From JANQNX01 sp040217095 (GTDB lineage Bacteria; Pseudomonadota; Gammaproteobacteria; Eutrophobiales; Eutrophobiaceae): DNA of 64,000 nucleotides. The position numbers and the translations under genes were made by a program. Position 1 is the first letter of the stretch. Every line of letters starts with the position of its first letter. Positions 24,453-35,000 of this stretch are shown piece after piece. The stretch lies in the NCBI GenBank assembly GCA_965229565.1, contig OZ245888.1:124001-188000 (forward strand), in the 5' to 3' direction. Below the pieces are notes generated by a model. The model was not told where the DNA came from. It saw nothing but the letters and a program-made list of their open reading frames with translations, and did no database searches.

Positions 24453-26555
24453 TTATTGGTTTCTGTTAGTAATCGTTTCAGCAATACTTGCTGGCACTTC
24501 GTTATATTTTGAAAATTCCATTGTATATACCGCGCGACCCTGCGTAGCAGAGCGCAAGTCGGTCGCATAACCGAACATTTCGCTCAGTGGAACTTCTGCT
24601 TTAATAATCTTGCCGGAGGGAGAATCTTCTGCACCCTGCAAAATACCGCGACGGCGATTCAAATCACCATTAACGGTGCCCATGTATTCTTCCGGGGTCA
24701 CTACTTCAACCTTCATGATGGGTTCGAGCAATACCGGTTTGGCCTTGCTGGCACCCTCCCTGAATCCCATGGAGCCGGCGATTTTAAACGCCATTTCGCT
24801 GGAGTCAACATCATGATACGAACCATCGTATAAAGTGACCTTGACGTCGACAACCGGATAACCAGCAATGATGCCGTTCTCCATCTGTTCCTGTACCCCT
24901 TTTTCAATAGCAGGAATATATTCCTTGGGGACAGCGCCACCGACAATCTGGTTTACAAACTCAAAGCCTTCACCAGCCAACTTCGGCTCTATCTTAAAGA
25001 CCACGTGTCCATACTGACCACGACCCCCTGATTGGCGCACAAATTTGCCTTCAGCCTTTTCCAGCGTACTGCGAATGGTTTCGCGGTAGGCGACCTGGGG
25101 CTTACCGACATTGGCCTCAACCTTGAACTCGCGCTTCAGGCGGTCAACGATAATCTCGAGGTGCAATTCACCCATACCGGAGATAATGGTCTGGCCGGAT
25201 TCCTCATCCGTATGGACACGAAAAGAGGGATCTTCCTGGGCCAGCTTGCCCAACGCCATACCCATTTTTTCCTGGTCGGCCTTGGTTCTGGGTTCTACCG
25301 CAACAGAAATTACTGGCTCCGGAAACTCCATCTTCTCAAGGGTAATAACGTTATTGATGTCGCACAGTGTTTCGCCGGTAGTCACATCTTTCATACCCAC
25401 CGCGGCGGCTATATCACCGGCCAGCACTTCTTTTATTTCTTCACGGCTGTTGGCATGCATCTGCAACAGGCGACCGATGCGCTCTTTCCGGGTTTTAATC
25501 GGGTTATAAACGGTATCACCGGTACACAACTTGCCAGAATAGACGCGGAAGAAGGTCAGGGTACCCACAAACGGGTCAGTCGCAATCTTGAAGGCCAGGG
25601 CCGAGAAGGGCTCCTTGTCGTCGGCATGGCGCTCAGCAATGGTTTCATCCTTGTCATCTAAATGCCCTTTAATAGGAGGTACATCTATCGGCGATGGCAT
25701 GTAATCGATGACGGCATCCAGCATTGTTTGCACGCCTTTGTTCTTGAAGGCAGAACCACACAGTACCGGCACAATTTCAACGGCCAGGGTCTGGAGTCGA
25801 ATACCTTGCTTGATTTGTTCTTCGGTCAGAGCACTGTTTTCCAGGTACGCTTCCATCAATTCTTCCGAGGCCTCGGCGGCATTTTCAACCAATAGCTCGT
25901 GCCACTTCTGCGCCAGTTCCTGGTAATCCTCGGGTATGTCCTTTTCCTCGAACTTTATACCCATGTTTTCATCTTCCCAGTAAATAGCCTTCATTTTGAC
26001 GAGGTCGATGACCCCCCTGAAGGTTTCTTCAGCGCCGATAGGCAGCTGTACGGGCACAGGTTTACTGGCAAGCCGGGTTTTAATCTGTTCAACCACGCGC
26101 AGAAAATCGGCACCGGCACGGTCCATCTTGTTAATGAAGGCCATACGCGGCACGTGATACTTGTTGGCCTGGCGCCAGACGGTTTCGGACTGGGGCTCAA
26201 CACCACCAACCGCACAAAATACTGCGCAGGCGCCATCGAGTACGCGCAGCGAACGCTCAACCTCAATGGTGAAATCAACGTGTCCGGGAGTGTCAATAAT
26301 ATTGATGCGATGCTGGGGAAACTGCTGGGCCGTACCCTGCCAGAAACAGGTTGTCGCAGCCGAGGTAATCGTTATGCCTCGCTCCTGCTCCTGTTCCATC
26401 CAGTCCATGACGGCGGCACCATCATGCACCTCGCCAATCTTGTGCGAGACACCGGTATAGAAAAGAATACGCTCGGTGGTAGTGGTCTTACCCGCGTCGA
26501 TGTGCGCCATGATGCCGATATTTCGGTAGCGCTCAATTGGAGTGACACGGGCCAT
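24453..26555 (-). CDS. fusA: Elongation factor G
   Basis: GTPase that drives ribosomal translocation and recycling. The ATG at 26555 gives 700 residues starting MARVTPIERYRNIGIMAHID. An upstream in-frame extension of 39 codons runs into rpsG and has no family support. G1 AHIDAGKTT, G3 DTPGHVDF and G4 NKMDRAGADF are intact, followed by the EF-G domains II-V (domain IV region GRGQYGHVVFKIEP). It lies 22 bases after rpsG and 36 bases before tuf. Confidence 0.99.
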   Translation of the reverse strand: MARVTPIERYRNIGIMAHIDAGKTTTTERILFYTGVSHKIGEVHDGAAVMDWMEQEQERGITITSAATTCFWQGTAQQFPQHRINIIDTPGHVDFTIEVERSLRVLDGACAVFCAVGGVEPQSETVWRQANKYHVPRMAFINKMDRAGADFLRVVEQIKTRLASKPVPVQLPIGAEETFRGVIDLVKMKAIYWEDENMGIKFEEKDIPEDYQELAQKWHELLVENAAEASEELMEAYLENSALTEEQIKQGIRLQTLAVEIVPVLCGSAFKNKGVQTMLDAVIDYMPSPIDVPPIKGHLDDKDETIAERHADDKEPFSALAFKIATDPFVGTLTFFRVYSGKLCTGDTVYNPIKTRKERIGRLLQMHANSREEIKEVLAGDIAAAVGMKDVTTGETLCDINNVITLEKMEFPEPVISVAVEPRTKADQEKMGMALGKLAQEDPSFRVHTDEESGQTIISGMGELHLEIIVDRLKREFKVEANVGKPQVAYRETIRSTLEKAEGKFVRQSGGRGQYGHVVFKIEPKLAGEGFEFVNQIVGGAVPKEYIPAIEKGVQEQMENGIIAGYPVVDVKVTLYDGSYHDVDSSEMAFKIAGSMGFREGASKAKPVLLEPIMKVEVVTPEEYMGTVNGDLNRRRGILQGAEDSPSGKIIKAEVPLSEMFGYATDLRSATQGRAVYTMEFSKYNEVPASIAETITNRNQ

Positions 26556-26577
26556 AATGATATATCCTGAGACCGGC

Positions 26578-27048
26578 TTACCAGCGGTAATGCGAGAACG
26601 CTTTGTTGGCTTCTGCCATGCGATGCACGTCTTCACGCTTCTTGATGGCTGAACCACGACTTTCAGAGGCATCCATCAATTCGCCGGCAAGGCGTAATCC
26701 CATGTTTTTCTCACCGCGCTTCTTGGCAGCATCAACCACCCAGCGCATGGCCAGCGTGACACTACGGTCTGAACGGATTTCAACGGGAATTTGGTAGGTG
26801 GCGCCACCGACACGGCGGGATTTCACTTCCACCAGCGGGCGCACGTTTTCCATGGCCTTGTTAAATACTTCCAATGGCTCAGGGTTGCCCTTGCCACTGA
26901 TCTCTGTCAATGCGCCATACACAATCTGCTCGGCAACAGACTTCTTGCCGCTGCGCATGATCATATTAATGAACTTGGCCAGTACCTTATCCTTGTATTT
27001 AGGATCAGGCAGTATCTGTCTTTTATCGGCTACGCGTCTTCGGGACAT
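26578..27048 (-). CDS. rpsG: 30S ribosomal protein S7
   Basis: Head-assembly protein, and in E. coli the repressor of the str operon acting in the rpsL-rpsG gap. It has 156 residues, starting MSRRRVADKRQILPDPKY. Here that gap is only 28 bases, much shorter than in E. coli, so the same operator is unlikely to be complete. Confidence 0.99.
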   Translation of the reverse strand: MSRRRVADKRQILPDPKYKDKVLAKFINMIMRSGKKSVAEQIVYGALTEISGKGNPEPLEVFNKAMENVRPLVEVKSRRVGGATYQIPVEIRSDRSVTLAMRWVVDAAKKRGEKNMGLRLAGELMDASESRGSAIKKREDVHRMAEANKAFSHYRW

Positions 27049-27076
27049 GATGAATTCCTGCTACTTATATATATGG

Positions 27077-27451
27077 TTATGACTTGGGTCGTTTTGCGCC
27101 GTACTTCGAACGGCCCTGTTTGCGGTCGGCAACACCCGAGGTATCCAGCGTGCCGCGAACCGTGTGGTATCGCACACCAGGTAAATCCTTGACTCGTCCG
27201 CCCCTGATCAGGATGACCGAGTGTTCCTGAAGATTGTGTCCTTCACCACCGATGTAAGTGGTCACTTCCTGCCCATTGGTTAATCTTACACGGGCTACCT
27301 TACGTAAAGCGGAGTTCGGTTTCTTCGGCGTGGTGGTATATACACGGGTACATACACCACGTTTCTGGGGGCATGCTTCCAGGGCTGGAACGTTGCTCTT
27401 GACGCGCTGCCGCTTGCGCGGCTTCCTGACTAGTTGGTTAATCGTTGCCAT
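27077..27451 (-). CDS. rpsL: 30S ribosomal protein S12
   Basis: Decoding-centre protein. It has 124 residues, starting MATINQLVRKPRKRQRVKS. Both lysines that are altered in streptomycin-resistant mutants are present in the wild-type context (TPKKPNSAL and GRVKDLPGVRY), so the sequence is of the streptomycin-sensitive type. It is the first gene of the str group. The 283 bases upstream contain the rpoC terminator and a group of inverted repeats. Confidence 0.99.
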   Translation of the reverse strand: MATINQLVRKPRKRQRVKSNVPALEACPQKRGVCTRVYTTTPKKPNSALRKVARVRLTNGQEVTTYIGGEGHNLQEHSVILIRGGRVKDLPGVRYHTVRGTLDTSGVADRKQGRSKYGAKRPKS

Positions 27452-27734
27452 AATATTTTTTCTTTTCCAATATCAAAAGTGCACAGCATCCCCTCACCTG
27501 TCCGGACTGTGAATATTCGAAGTTCGAATATGTCTTGAAACCAGTTCGGACATGCGAATTTGTTAAATTCGGATATCCCAGAGGTGTTATGATTAACCTC
27601 TGTATCTTCTTGATTTCAGAGGTATTTACTGTACTTATAATAAAATGTCAGGCCGGGTTGAAACCCGACCTGACAAGAGGCGTGGATTTTATGTCCTTGC
27701 GGTCTTCTATGTCAAGGAAGTTTAAGGCTTATTT
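27452..27734 (-). promoter_or_regulatory. rpoC-rpsL intergenic region with tandem inverted repeats
   Basis: The only sizeable non-coding gap inside the str/S10/spc/alpha run. Besides the rpoC terminator it contains three consecutive perfect inverted repeats: ATATTCGAA/TTCGAATAT around one G (27513-27531), GAATTT/AAATTC (27556-27570) and CAGAGGT/ACCTCTG (27579-27602), with another CAGAGGT at 27618-27624. A GTCCGGAC palindrome lies near 27500. The str promoter should be here, but I cannot point to a consensus. The repeats could be operators or leader-RNA stems. Confidence 0.5.
27641..27675 (-). terminator. Intrinsic terminator after rpoC
   Basis: Read on the minus strand, TGTCAGG-(T/C)-CGGGTT pairs with AACCCG-CCTGACA (27646-27675) to give a long stem with one internal mismatch, followed by TTTTA. 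It lies about 60 bases after the rpoC stop and separates rpoBC from the str group. Confidence 0.85.
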
Positions 27735-30700
27735 TCAGTTTCCGGTGGTCCCTTCGACTGACTCGGAATCTTCAGGAGATGACGGAATTTCGACATCCTC
27801 GATCTCGCTCAATTCAGCACTTACTTCTGCCATTGCATCCTGTTCCTGCCGACTTGCACGCTCGGCGTGATAAGTCAGGCCGGTACCGGCCGGGATCAGG
27901 CGACCCACGATGACATTTTCCTTCAGACCGCGCAGATCGTCGCGTTTGCCGTTGACACTGGCCTCGGTCAGTACGCGGGTGGTCTCCTGGAAGGAGGCCG
28001 CAGAAATGAAAGACTCGGTTGAGAGCGACGCCTTGGTAATGCCCAGCAGTATCGGTACCCATTCTGCAGGTTTCTTGCCCTCGGCTTCGACCTTTTCGTT
28101 TTCCTCGAGTACACGCGGGCGTTCAAGCTGCTCGCCCTTGAGAAACGCGGTATCACCAGATTCTACAATCTCGGATTTACGCAGCATCTGGCGCACGATG
28201 ACCTCGATGTGCTTATCGTTGATCTTTACACCCTGCAGTCGATAGACGTCCTGGATCTCACTGGCAATGTAATTGGTTAACGCCACCACGCCTTTCAGGC
28301 GCAGGATGTCATGCGGTGCTGGAGGTCCATCAACGATAGCCTCGCCTTTTTCAACATGCTCACCCTCGAACACACTGACATGGCGCCACTTCGGAATCAG
28401 TTCCTCGTGCACTTCATCATCGGCGGTAATAACGATACGTTGTTTACCCTTGGTTTCCTTACCGAAGCTGACGGTACCGGAGATTTCAGCCAGTACAGCC
28501 GGTTCTTTCGGCTTTCGCGCCTCGAAAAGGTCAGCCACACGTGGCAGACCACCGGTAATGTCACGGGTCTTGGCGGATTCCTGTGGCAACCTGGCAATTA
28601 CGTCACCAATATTCACGCCCTTGCCATCATTGACATTAATGACCGCCTTTGGCGGCAACATGTAATGCGCCAGCTGATCGGTGCCCGGGATATTGAGATC
28701 TTCACCGTTTTCATCGACCAGTTTCACCGTTGGACGCATGTCCTTGGAATTGGACGCACGCTGTTTTGGCTCCATGATTGCGATATTGGTCAGACCGGTT
28801 ATCTCATCGGTGGTACGGGTCACAGTCACGCCCTCGACGATATCCTGGAACTGAACCTTACCGCTTACTTCCGAGATAACCGGATGAGTATGCGGGTCCC
28901 AGTTCGCAATCTGTTGACCGGAATCAACTGACTCACCGTCATCTGCGGTAATCACAGCGCCATAAGGCACCTTGTAACGTTCTCGCTCACGGCCTACATC
29001 ATCAAGGATGGCGACCTCGCCCGAGCGGGAAACGACAACGCGGTTGCCGGTATCCTGCACCAGGGTTTTAACATTCTGCAGACGAACCGTGCCACCATTC
29101 TTGACCTGGATGTTGCTGATTGCCGCTGCCCTGGAAGCTGCACCACCAATGTGGAAGGTACGCATCGTCAGCTGGGTACCGGGCTCACCGATTGACTGGG
29201 CGGCGATGACACCAACCGCTTCACCGATATTCACCAGGTGGCCACGACCCAGGTCACGGCCATAACACTTGCGGCAGATGCCATACCGGGTTTCACAGGT
29301 AATGGCTGAGCGTACATAGACCTGGTCGATACCGACTTCATCCAGTACTTCAACATAGTGTTCGTCCAGAAGGGTGCCGGCCTCTACCGCCACCTCGCCA
29401 TTCATCTTGGTCGCATCGGTAGCCAGCACGCGACCGAGTACACGTTCACGCAAGGGCTCAATCACGTCACCACCATCGATGATCGGTGTCATTTCCAGTC
29501 CCTGGTCGGTGCCGCAGTCTACCTCGGTAACCACCAGGTCCTGGGCGACATCCACCAGTCGGCGCGTCAGGTAACCCGAGTTAGCGGTCTTCAATGCCGT
29601 ATCGGCCAAACCCTTACGGGCACCGTGGGTTGAGATAAAGTACTGCAATACGTCCAGCCCTTCACGGAAGTTAGCCGTGATAGGCGTTTCGATAATGGAG
29701 CCGTCAGGCTTGGCCATGAGGCCACGCATACCGGCAAGCTGCCTGATCTGTGCCGCAGAACCTCGAGCACCGGAATCGGCCATCATGTAAATAGAGTTGA
29801 ATGAAGGTTCCTTAACCTCATTACCGTCTTTATCTATACGTATATCGACACCCAGCTTATCCATCATGGCCTTGGCCACCTGGTCGTTGGTATGTGACCA
29901 GATATCCACTACCTTGTTGTAACGCTCACCGTCAGTAATCAAACCTGAGGCATACTGTTCTTCGAAATCCTTGACCTGGTCTTCGGCCTTGGAAATGATT
30001 TCGCTCTTTTCTTTCGGCACTTCCATATCTTCCACGCCAATCGAGACACCGGCACGGGTCGAGTATTTAAAACCGGTATACATCAGCCTGTCGGAAAATA
30101 TCACTGTATCTTTCAGATCAAGGTTGCGATAACAAATGTTAACCAGTTGTGAAATAGTTTTCTTGGTCAGGACCTTGTTAATCATTTCGAACGGCATACC
30201 GTCAGGCAGGATGCGTGATAACAGGGCACGACCAGCAGTCGTTTCATAACGCTTCAGGGTTTGGAGTTTGTCACCATCTTCGTTAAAACTGACTTCCTTG
30301 ATCCTGACCTGGATCTTGGCCTGAAGGTCCAGCGCACCGGTTTCATAGGCACGGTGTACCTCATCCACATCGGTAAAACACATGCCGGTACCTTTGGCAG
30401 CGACAGTTTCACGGGTCAGGTAATACAGACCCAGCACCACGTCCTGCGTAGGAACAATAATAGGATCACCGTTTGCGGGAGACAGGATGTTGTTGGTCGA
30501 CATCATCAGGGTGCGGGCTTCCAACTGTGCCTCGACTGACAGCGGTACGTGAACCGCCATCTGGTCACCGTCAAAGTCAGCGTTAAATGCGGTACACACC
30601 AGTGGGTGTAACTGGATAGCCTTGCCCTCAATCAGGACCGGTTCAAAGGCCTGGATACCAAGACGGTGCAGAGTCGGTGCGCGGTTTAACATAACCGGGT

Positions 30701-31955
30701 GTTCGCGGATAACTTCTTCCAGCACGTCCCAGACTTCCGGACCTTCGCGCTCAACCAGTTTCTTGGCGGCCTTGATAGTCGTTGCCAATCCACGTCGTTC
30801 CAGCTTGCTGAAGATGAACGGCTTGAACAGTTCCAGTGCCATCTTCTTCGGAATACCACATTGATGCAGGCGCAGAGTCGGGCCAACCACGATGACCGAA
30901 CGGCCAGAGTAATCAACACGTTTACCCAGCAGGTTCTGACGAAAACGTCCCTGCTTGCCCTTGATCATGTCTGCCAGTGACTTCAGCGGCAGTTTGTTGG
31001 TACCGGTGATAGCGCGACCTCGGCGACCGTTATCCAGCAGTGCGTCTACTGATTCCTGCAACATGCGTTTTTCATTACGGACAATAATATCCGGTGCATT
31101 TAAATCCAGCAGTCGTTTCAGACGATTGTTACGGTTGATAACCCTGCGATACAGGTCGTTCAGGTCAGAGGTGGCAAAGCGACCGCCATCAAGCGGTACC
31201 AATGGACGCAGTTCCGGCGGCAGTACCGGCAATACTTCCATTACCATCCACTCCGGCTTGTTGCCCGAGTTCTGGAATGCTTCCAGGAGTTTCAATCGCT
31301 TGGTCAGCTTGCGCAGCTTGGTTTCTGAATTGGTATTGGGGATCTCTTCGCGTAATTCCGCAACTTCAGCATCAATATCAATTGATTTCAGCAATTCACG
31401 GATCGCCTCGGCGCCCATCTTGGCCTCAAACTCATCACCATATTGCTCGATGGCCTCGAGGTAATTTTCCTCGGTCAGCATCTGGCCACGTTCGAGTTCA
31501 GTCATACCAGGATCGATAACGGCATAGGCCTCGAAATACAGCACACGTTCTATCTCTCGCAGGGTCATGTCCAGCATCAAGCCCATTCTTGAAGGCAATG
31601 ACTTCAGGTACCAGATATGTGCCACCGGACTGGCCAGGTCGATGTGACCCATGCGTTCACGTCGAACCTTGGACAAGGTAACTTCAACACCGCACTTTTC
31701 ACAAACAACGCCACGATGCTTCAATCTTTTGTACTTGCCACAAAGACACTCGTAATCCTTCACCGGACCGAAGATCTTGGCGCAGAACAAACCGTCGCGC
31801 TCAGGTTTGAAGGTACGATAGTTTATGGTTTCAGGTTTTTTGACTTCTCCATAGGACCAGGAACGGATTTTTTCTGGTGAAGCCAGACCGATTGATATCG
31901 CATCGAATTCCTCGACCTGTCCCTGTTGCTTCAAAAGCTTGAGTAAGTCTTTCAA
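27735..31955 (-). CDS. rpoC: RNA polymerase beta' subunit
   Basis: Catalytic subunit of RNA polymerase. It has 1406 residues, close to E. coli. The N-terminal zinc ribbon (CLCGKYKRLKHRGVVCEKCG), the active-site loop NADFDGD with three Mg-binding Asp residues, the trigger-loop/bridge-helix region and the second zinc site (CETRYGICRKCYG) are all present. The C-terminus ends in an acidic tail. It is 69 bases after rpoB and followed by an intrinsic terminator. Confidence 0.99.
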   Translation of the reverse strand: MKDLLKLLKQQGQVEEFDAISIGLASPEKIRSWSYGEVKKPETINYRTFKPERDGLFCAKIFGPVKDYECLCGKYKRLKHRGVVCEKCGVEVTLSKVRRERMGHIDLASPVAHIWYLKSLPSRMGLMLDMTLREIERVLYFEAYAVIDPGMTELERGQMLTEENYLEAIEQYGDEFEAKMGAEAIRELLKSIDIDAEVAELREEIPNTNSETKLRKLTKRLKLLEAFQNSGNKPEWMVMEVLPVLPPELRPLVPLDGGRFATSDLNDLYRRVINRNNRLKRLLDLNAPDIIVRNEKRMLQESVDALLDNGRRGRAITGTNKLPLKSLADMIKGKQGRFRQNLLGKRVDYSGRSVIVVGPTLRLHQCGIPKKMALELFKPFIFSKLERRGLATTIKAAKKLVEREGPEVWDVLEEVIREHPVMLNRAPTLHRLGIQAFEPVLIEGKAIQLHPLVCTAFNADFDGDQMAVHVPLSVEAQLEARTLMMSTNNILSPANGDPIIVPTQDVVLGLYYLTRETVAAKGTGMCFTDVDEVHRAYETGALDLQAKIQVRIKEVSFNEDGDKLQTLKRYETTAGRALLSRILPDGMPFEMINKVLTKKTISQLVNICYRNLDLKDTVIFSDRLMYTGFKYSTRAGVSIGVEDMEVPKEKSEIISKAEDQVKDFEEQYASGLITDGERYNKVVDIWSHTNDQVAKAMMDKLGVDIRIDKDGNEVKEPSFNSIYMMADSGARGSAAQIRQLAGMRGLMAKPDGSIIETPITANFREGLDVLQYFISTHGARKGLADTALKTANSGYLTRRLVDVAQDLVVTEVDCGTDQGLEMTPIIDGGDVIEPLRERVLGRVLATDATKMNGEVAVEAGTLLDEHYVEVLDEVGIDQVYVRSAITCETRYGICRKCYGRDLGRGHLVNIGEAVGVIAAQSIGEPGTQLTMRTFHIGGAASRAAAISNIQVKNGGTVRLQNVKTLVQDTGNRVVVSRSGEVAILDDVGRERERYKVPYGAVITADDGESVDSGQQIANWDPHTHPVISEVSGKVQFQDIVEGVTVTRTTDEITGLTNIAIMEPKQRASNSKDMRPTVKLVDENGEDLNIPGTDQLAHYMLPPKAVINVNDGKGVNIGDVIARLPQESAKTRDITGGLPRVADLFEARKPKEPAVLAEISGTVSFGKETKGKQRIVITADDEVHEELIPKWRHVSVFEGEHVEKGEAIVDGPPAPHDILRLKGVVALTNYIASEIQDVYRLQGVKINDKHIEVIVRQMLRKSEIVESGDTAFLKGEQLERPRVLEENEKVEAEGKKPAEWVPILLGITKASLSTESFISAASFQETTRVLTEASVNGKRDDLRGLKENVIVGRLIPAGTGLTYHAERASRQEQDAMAEVSAELSEIEDVEIPSSPEDSESVEGTTGN

Positions 31956-32024
31956 GGTTTACCTCCTGAGAGATTTTGCGGGCTCTTCCCGTCAATATGT
32001 AAATTCATGTCGTTAGTCTTCGCT

Positions 32025-35000
32025 CTATTGTTCCAGCTCGATGTCGATACCGAGCGAACGAATTTCCTTCAACAGCACGTTGAAGGACTCCGGCATGCCT
32101 GCTTCCATGGTGTGGTTACCATCGACGATGTTCTTGTACATCTTGGTACGTCCATTCACATCGTCCGACTTCACCGTCAGCATTTCCTGCAGGGTATAAG
32201 CAGCGCCATAGGCCTCCAGCGCCCACACTTCCATTTCACCGAAGCGCTGGCCACCAAACTGGGCTTTACCGCCCAATGGCTGTTGGGTCACGAGACTGTA
32301 AGGACCGGTAGAACGCGCATGCATCTTGTCATCAACAAGGTGGTTCAGTTTGAGCATGTACATGTATCCAACGGTAACCTTGCGTTCGAAGGCATCACCG
32401 GTACGGCCATCGTACAAGACGGTCTGACCATCTTCTGGCAAGTCGGCCAATTTCAACATGTTTTTGATCTCGGCCTCGGTAGCACCATCAAAGACCGGCG
32501 TTGCCATAGGCACACCGCCCTTCAGGTTGTCGGCCAATTCCAGTATTTCCTTGTCGGAAAAGGAATCCAGGTCTTCTTGCTTACCACTGGCGTTGTAAAC
32601 CTTATCAAGGAACTGACGCACCTCGGCGACAGCTGCCTGTTGCTGCAACATCTTGCCCAGTTTCAGGCCAACACCCTTGGCGGCCCAGCCCAGATGGGTT
32701 TCAAGTACCTGTCCCACGTTCATACGAGAAGGAACGCCCAACGGGTTTAACACCACGTCAACAGGGGTTCCATCTTCCATGTGCGGCATGTCTTCTACCG
32801 GTACGATGGTGGAAATCACGCCCTTGTTACCATGGCGGCCGGCCATCTTGTCACCAGGCTGGATACGACGTTTAACAGCCAGGTAAACCTTCACCATTTT
32901 CAAAACACCAGGCGCAAGGTCATCACCCGAGGTTAACTTGGCGCGCTTCTCTTCGAAACGATTGTCAAAATCTTCTTTCAGGGTTTCAAGCTGTTTAGCC
33001 GCACTTTCCAGTTGCTGGTTGGCCTCTTCATTCTTAAGTCTAATTTCGAACCACTTTTCACGGGACAGGTTTTCCAGGTAATCCTTGGTAATCTTGTCAC
33101 CGGATTTCAGGCCGGAAGGACCGCCTTCGGCAAGTTTGCCCTGCAGCAGTTTTTCAATACGCTGAAAGACACCGTCTTCCATGATTCGCCACTGGTCATT
33201 CAAGTCCTTGCGAACACTGTTCAATTCAGATTCTTCAATTTCCAGCGCGCGGGCATCTTTCTCAACACCATCACGCGTGAAGACCTGCACATCGATAACA
33301 GTACCGTTCATGCCCGAGGGGACACGCAGGGATGTATCTTTTACATCCGATGCTTTTTCACCAAAGATGGCGCGCAGCAACTTTTCTTCCGGTGTTAGCT
33401 GAGTTTCGCCTTTGGGCGTCACCTTACCCACCAGGATGTCACCGACGTTGACCTCGGCACCGATGTAAACAATGCCCGACTCGTCCAGTTTATTCAGTGC
33501 GCTTTCACTAACGTTTGGTATATCAGAAGAAATTTCTTCGGATCCAAGCTTGGTATCTCGTGCAACGCAGGTCAGTTCCTCGATATGAATCGTGGTATAG
33601 CGGTCTTCCTTAACCAGTTTCTCGGACAGCAGTATGGAGTCCTCGAAGTTGTAACCATTCCAGGGCATAAAGGCGACCAGCATGTTTTGCCCCAGTGCCA
33701 GTTCACCCATATCGGTTGACGGACCATCCGCCAGTACATCACCACTTGCAACCTGGTCACCCGGCTTTACCAGAGGCTTCTGGTTAATACAGGTGTTCTG
33801 GTTGGAACGCGTGTACTTGGTCAGGTTATAAATGTCGACTCCTGGCTCTCCAGGAACGACTTCATCATCGTTTACCCTGACCACGATGCGACTGGCATCA
33901 ACCGAATCGACGATACCCCCACGGTCGGAAACCACGGTCACACCGGAGTCAATTGCGACCCTGCGCTCAATACCGGTACCTACCAGCGGTTTATCGGTAC
34001 GCAGTGTGGGCACGGCCTGACGTTGCATGTTGGATCCCATCAACGCGCGGTTGGCGTCATCGTGTTCAAGGAAGGGAATCAGTGCTGCTGCCACCGACAC
34101 GATCTGTCTTGGTGAAACGTCCATGTAGTTGATCTTGTCAGGGGTCGACATGGTAAATTCATTTTTATGTCGGCTAGAAACCAGTTCGTCGGTCAGGTTA
34201 CCCTTGTCATCCAATGTAGCACTGGCCTGGGCGATGATGTATTCACCTTCCTCGATAGCCGACAGGTACTCAATTTCATTGGTTACCTTGCCATTGCTTA
34301 CTTTCCTGTACGGGGTCTCAAGAAATCCGTACTGGTTGGTCCGGGCATATACCGCCAGGGAGTTTATCAAACCGATGTTTGGACCTTCCGGAGTTTCAAT
34401 CGGGCAAACACGGCCGTAATGGGTCGGATGCACGTCGCGAACCTCGAAGCCGGCACGTTCGCGGGTCAAACCACCCGGGCCCAGCGCGGAGATACGACGT
34501 TTGTGCGTGATCTCTGACAGCGGGTTATTCTGATCCATAAACTGCGACAGCTGGCTGGATCCAAAAAACTCCTTGATGACCGCTGATACCGGTTTGGCAT
34601 TAATAATTTCCTGCGGCATCAGGCCTTCCGATTCAGCCAGGCTTAAACGTTCCTTGACCGCACGTTCAACGCGTACCAGGCCAACACGGAACTGGTTTTC
34701 AGCCATTTCACCAACGCTACGTATACGGCGATTGCCTAGATGGTCAATATCGTCAATGGTGCCTTTACCATTACGTATATCAATCAGTGTTTTTAATACG
34801 TCAATAATGTCTTCATTTGAAAGTACGCCATCACCCTCAACTTCTTTTCTGCCGACACGTCGATTGAATTTCATGCGCCCAACCGCAGACAGGTCATAGC
34901 GATCCGGGCTGAAGAACAGATTTTTAAACAGGTTTTCAGCCGCATCTTTTGTCGGCGGTTCACCGGGACGCATCATGCGATAAATTTCGACCTGGGCTTC

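Noticed and set aside
24453..26672. A 39-codon N-terminal extension of fusA
   Set aside because: It would overlap the end of rpsG and precede the universal MARVTPIERYRNIG start; the ATG at 26555 is the usual one.
32007..32750. Long open frames on the plus strand opposite rpoB (247 codons) and fusA (209 and 223 codons)
   Set aside because: Reverse-strand shadows of highly conserved genes, with low-complexity translation and no start signals.
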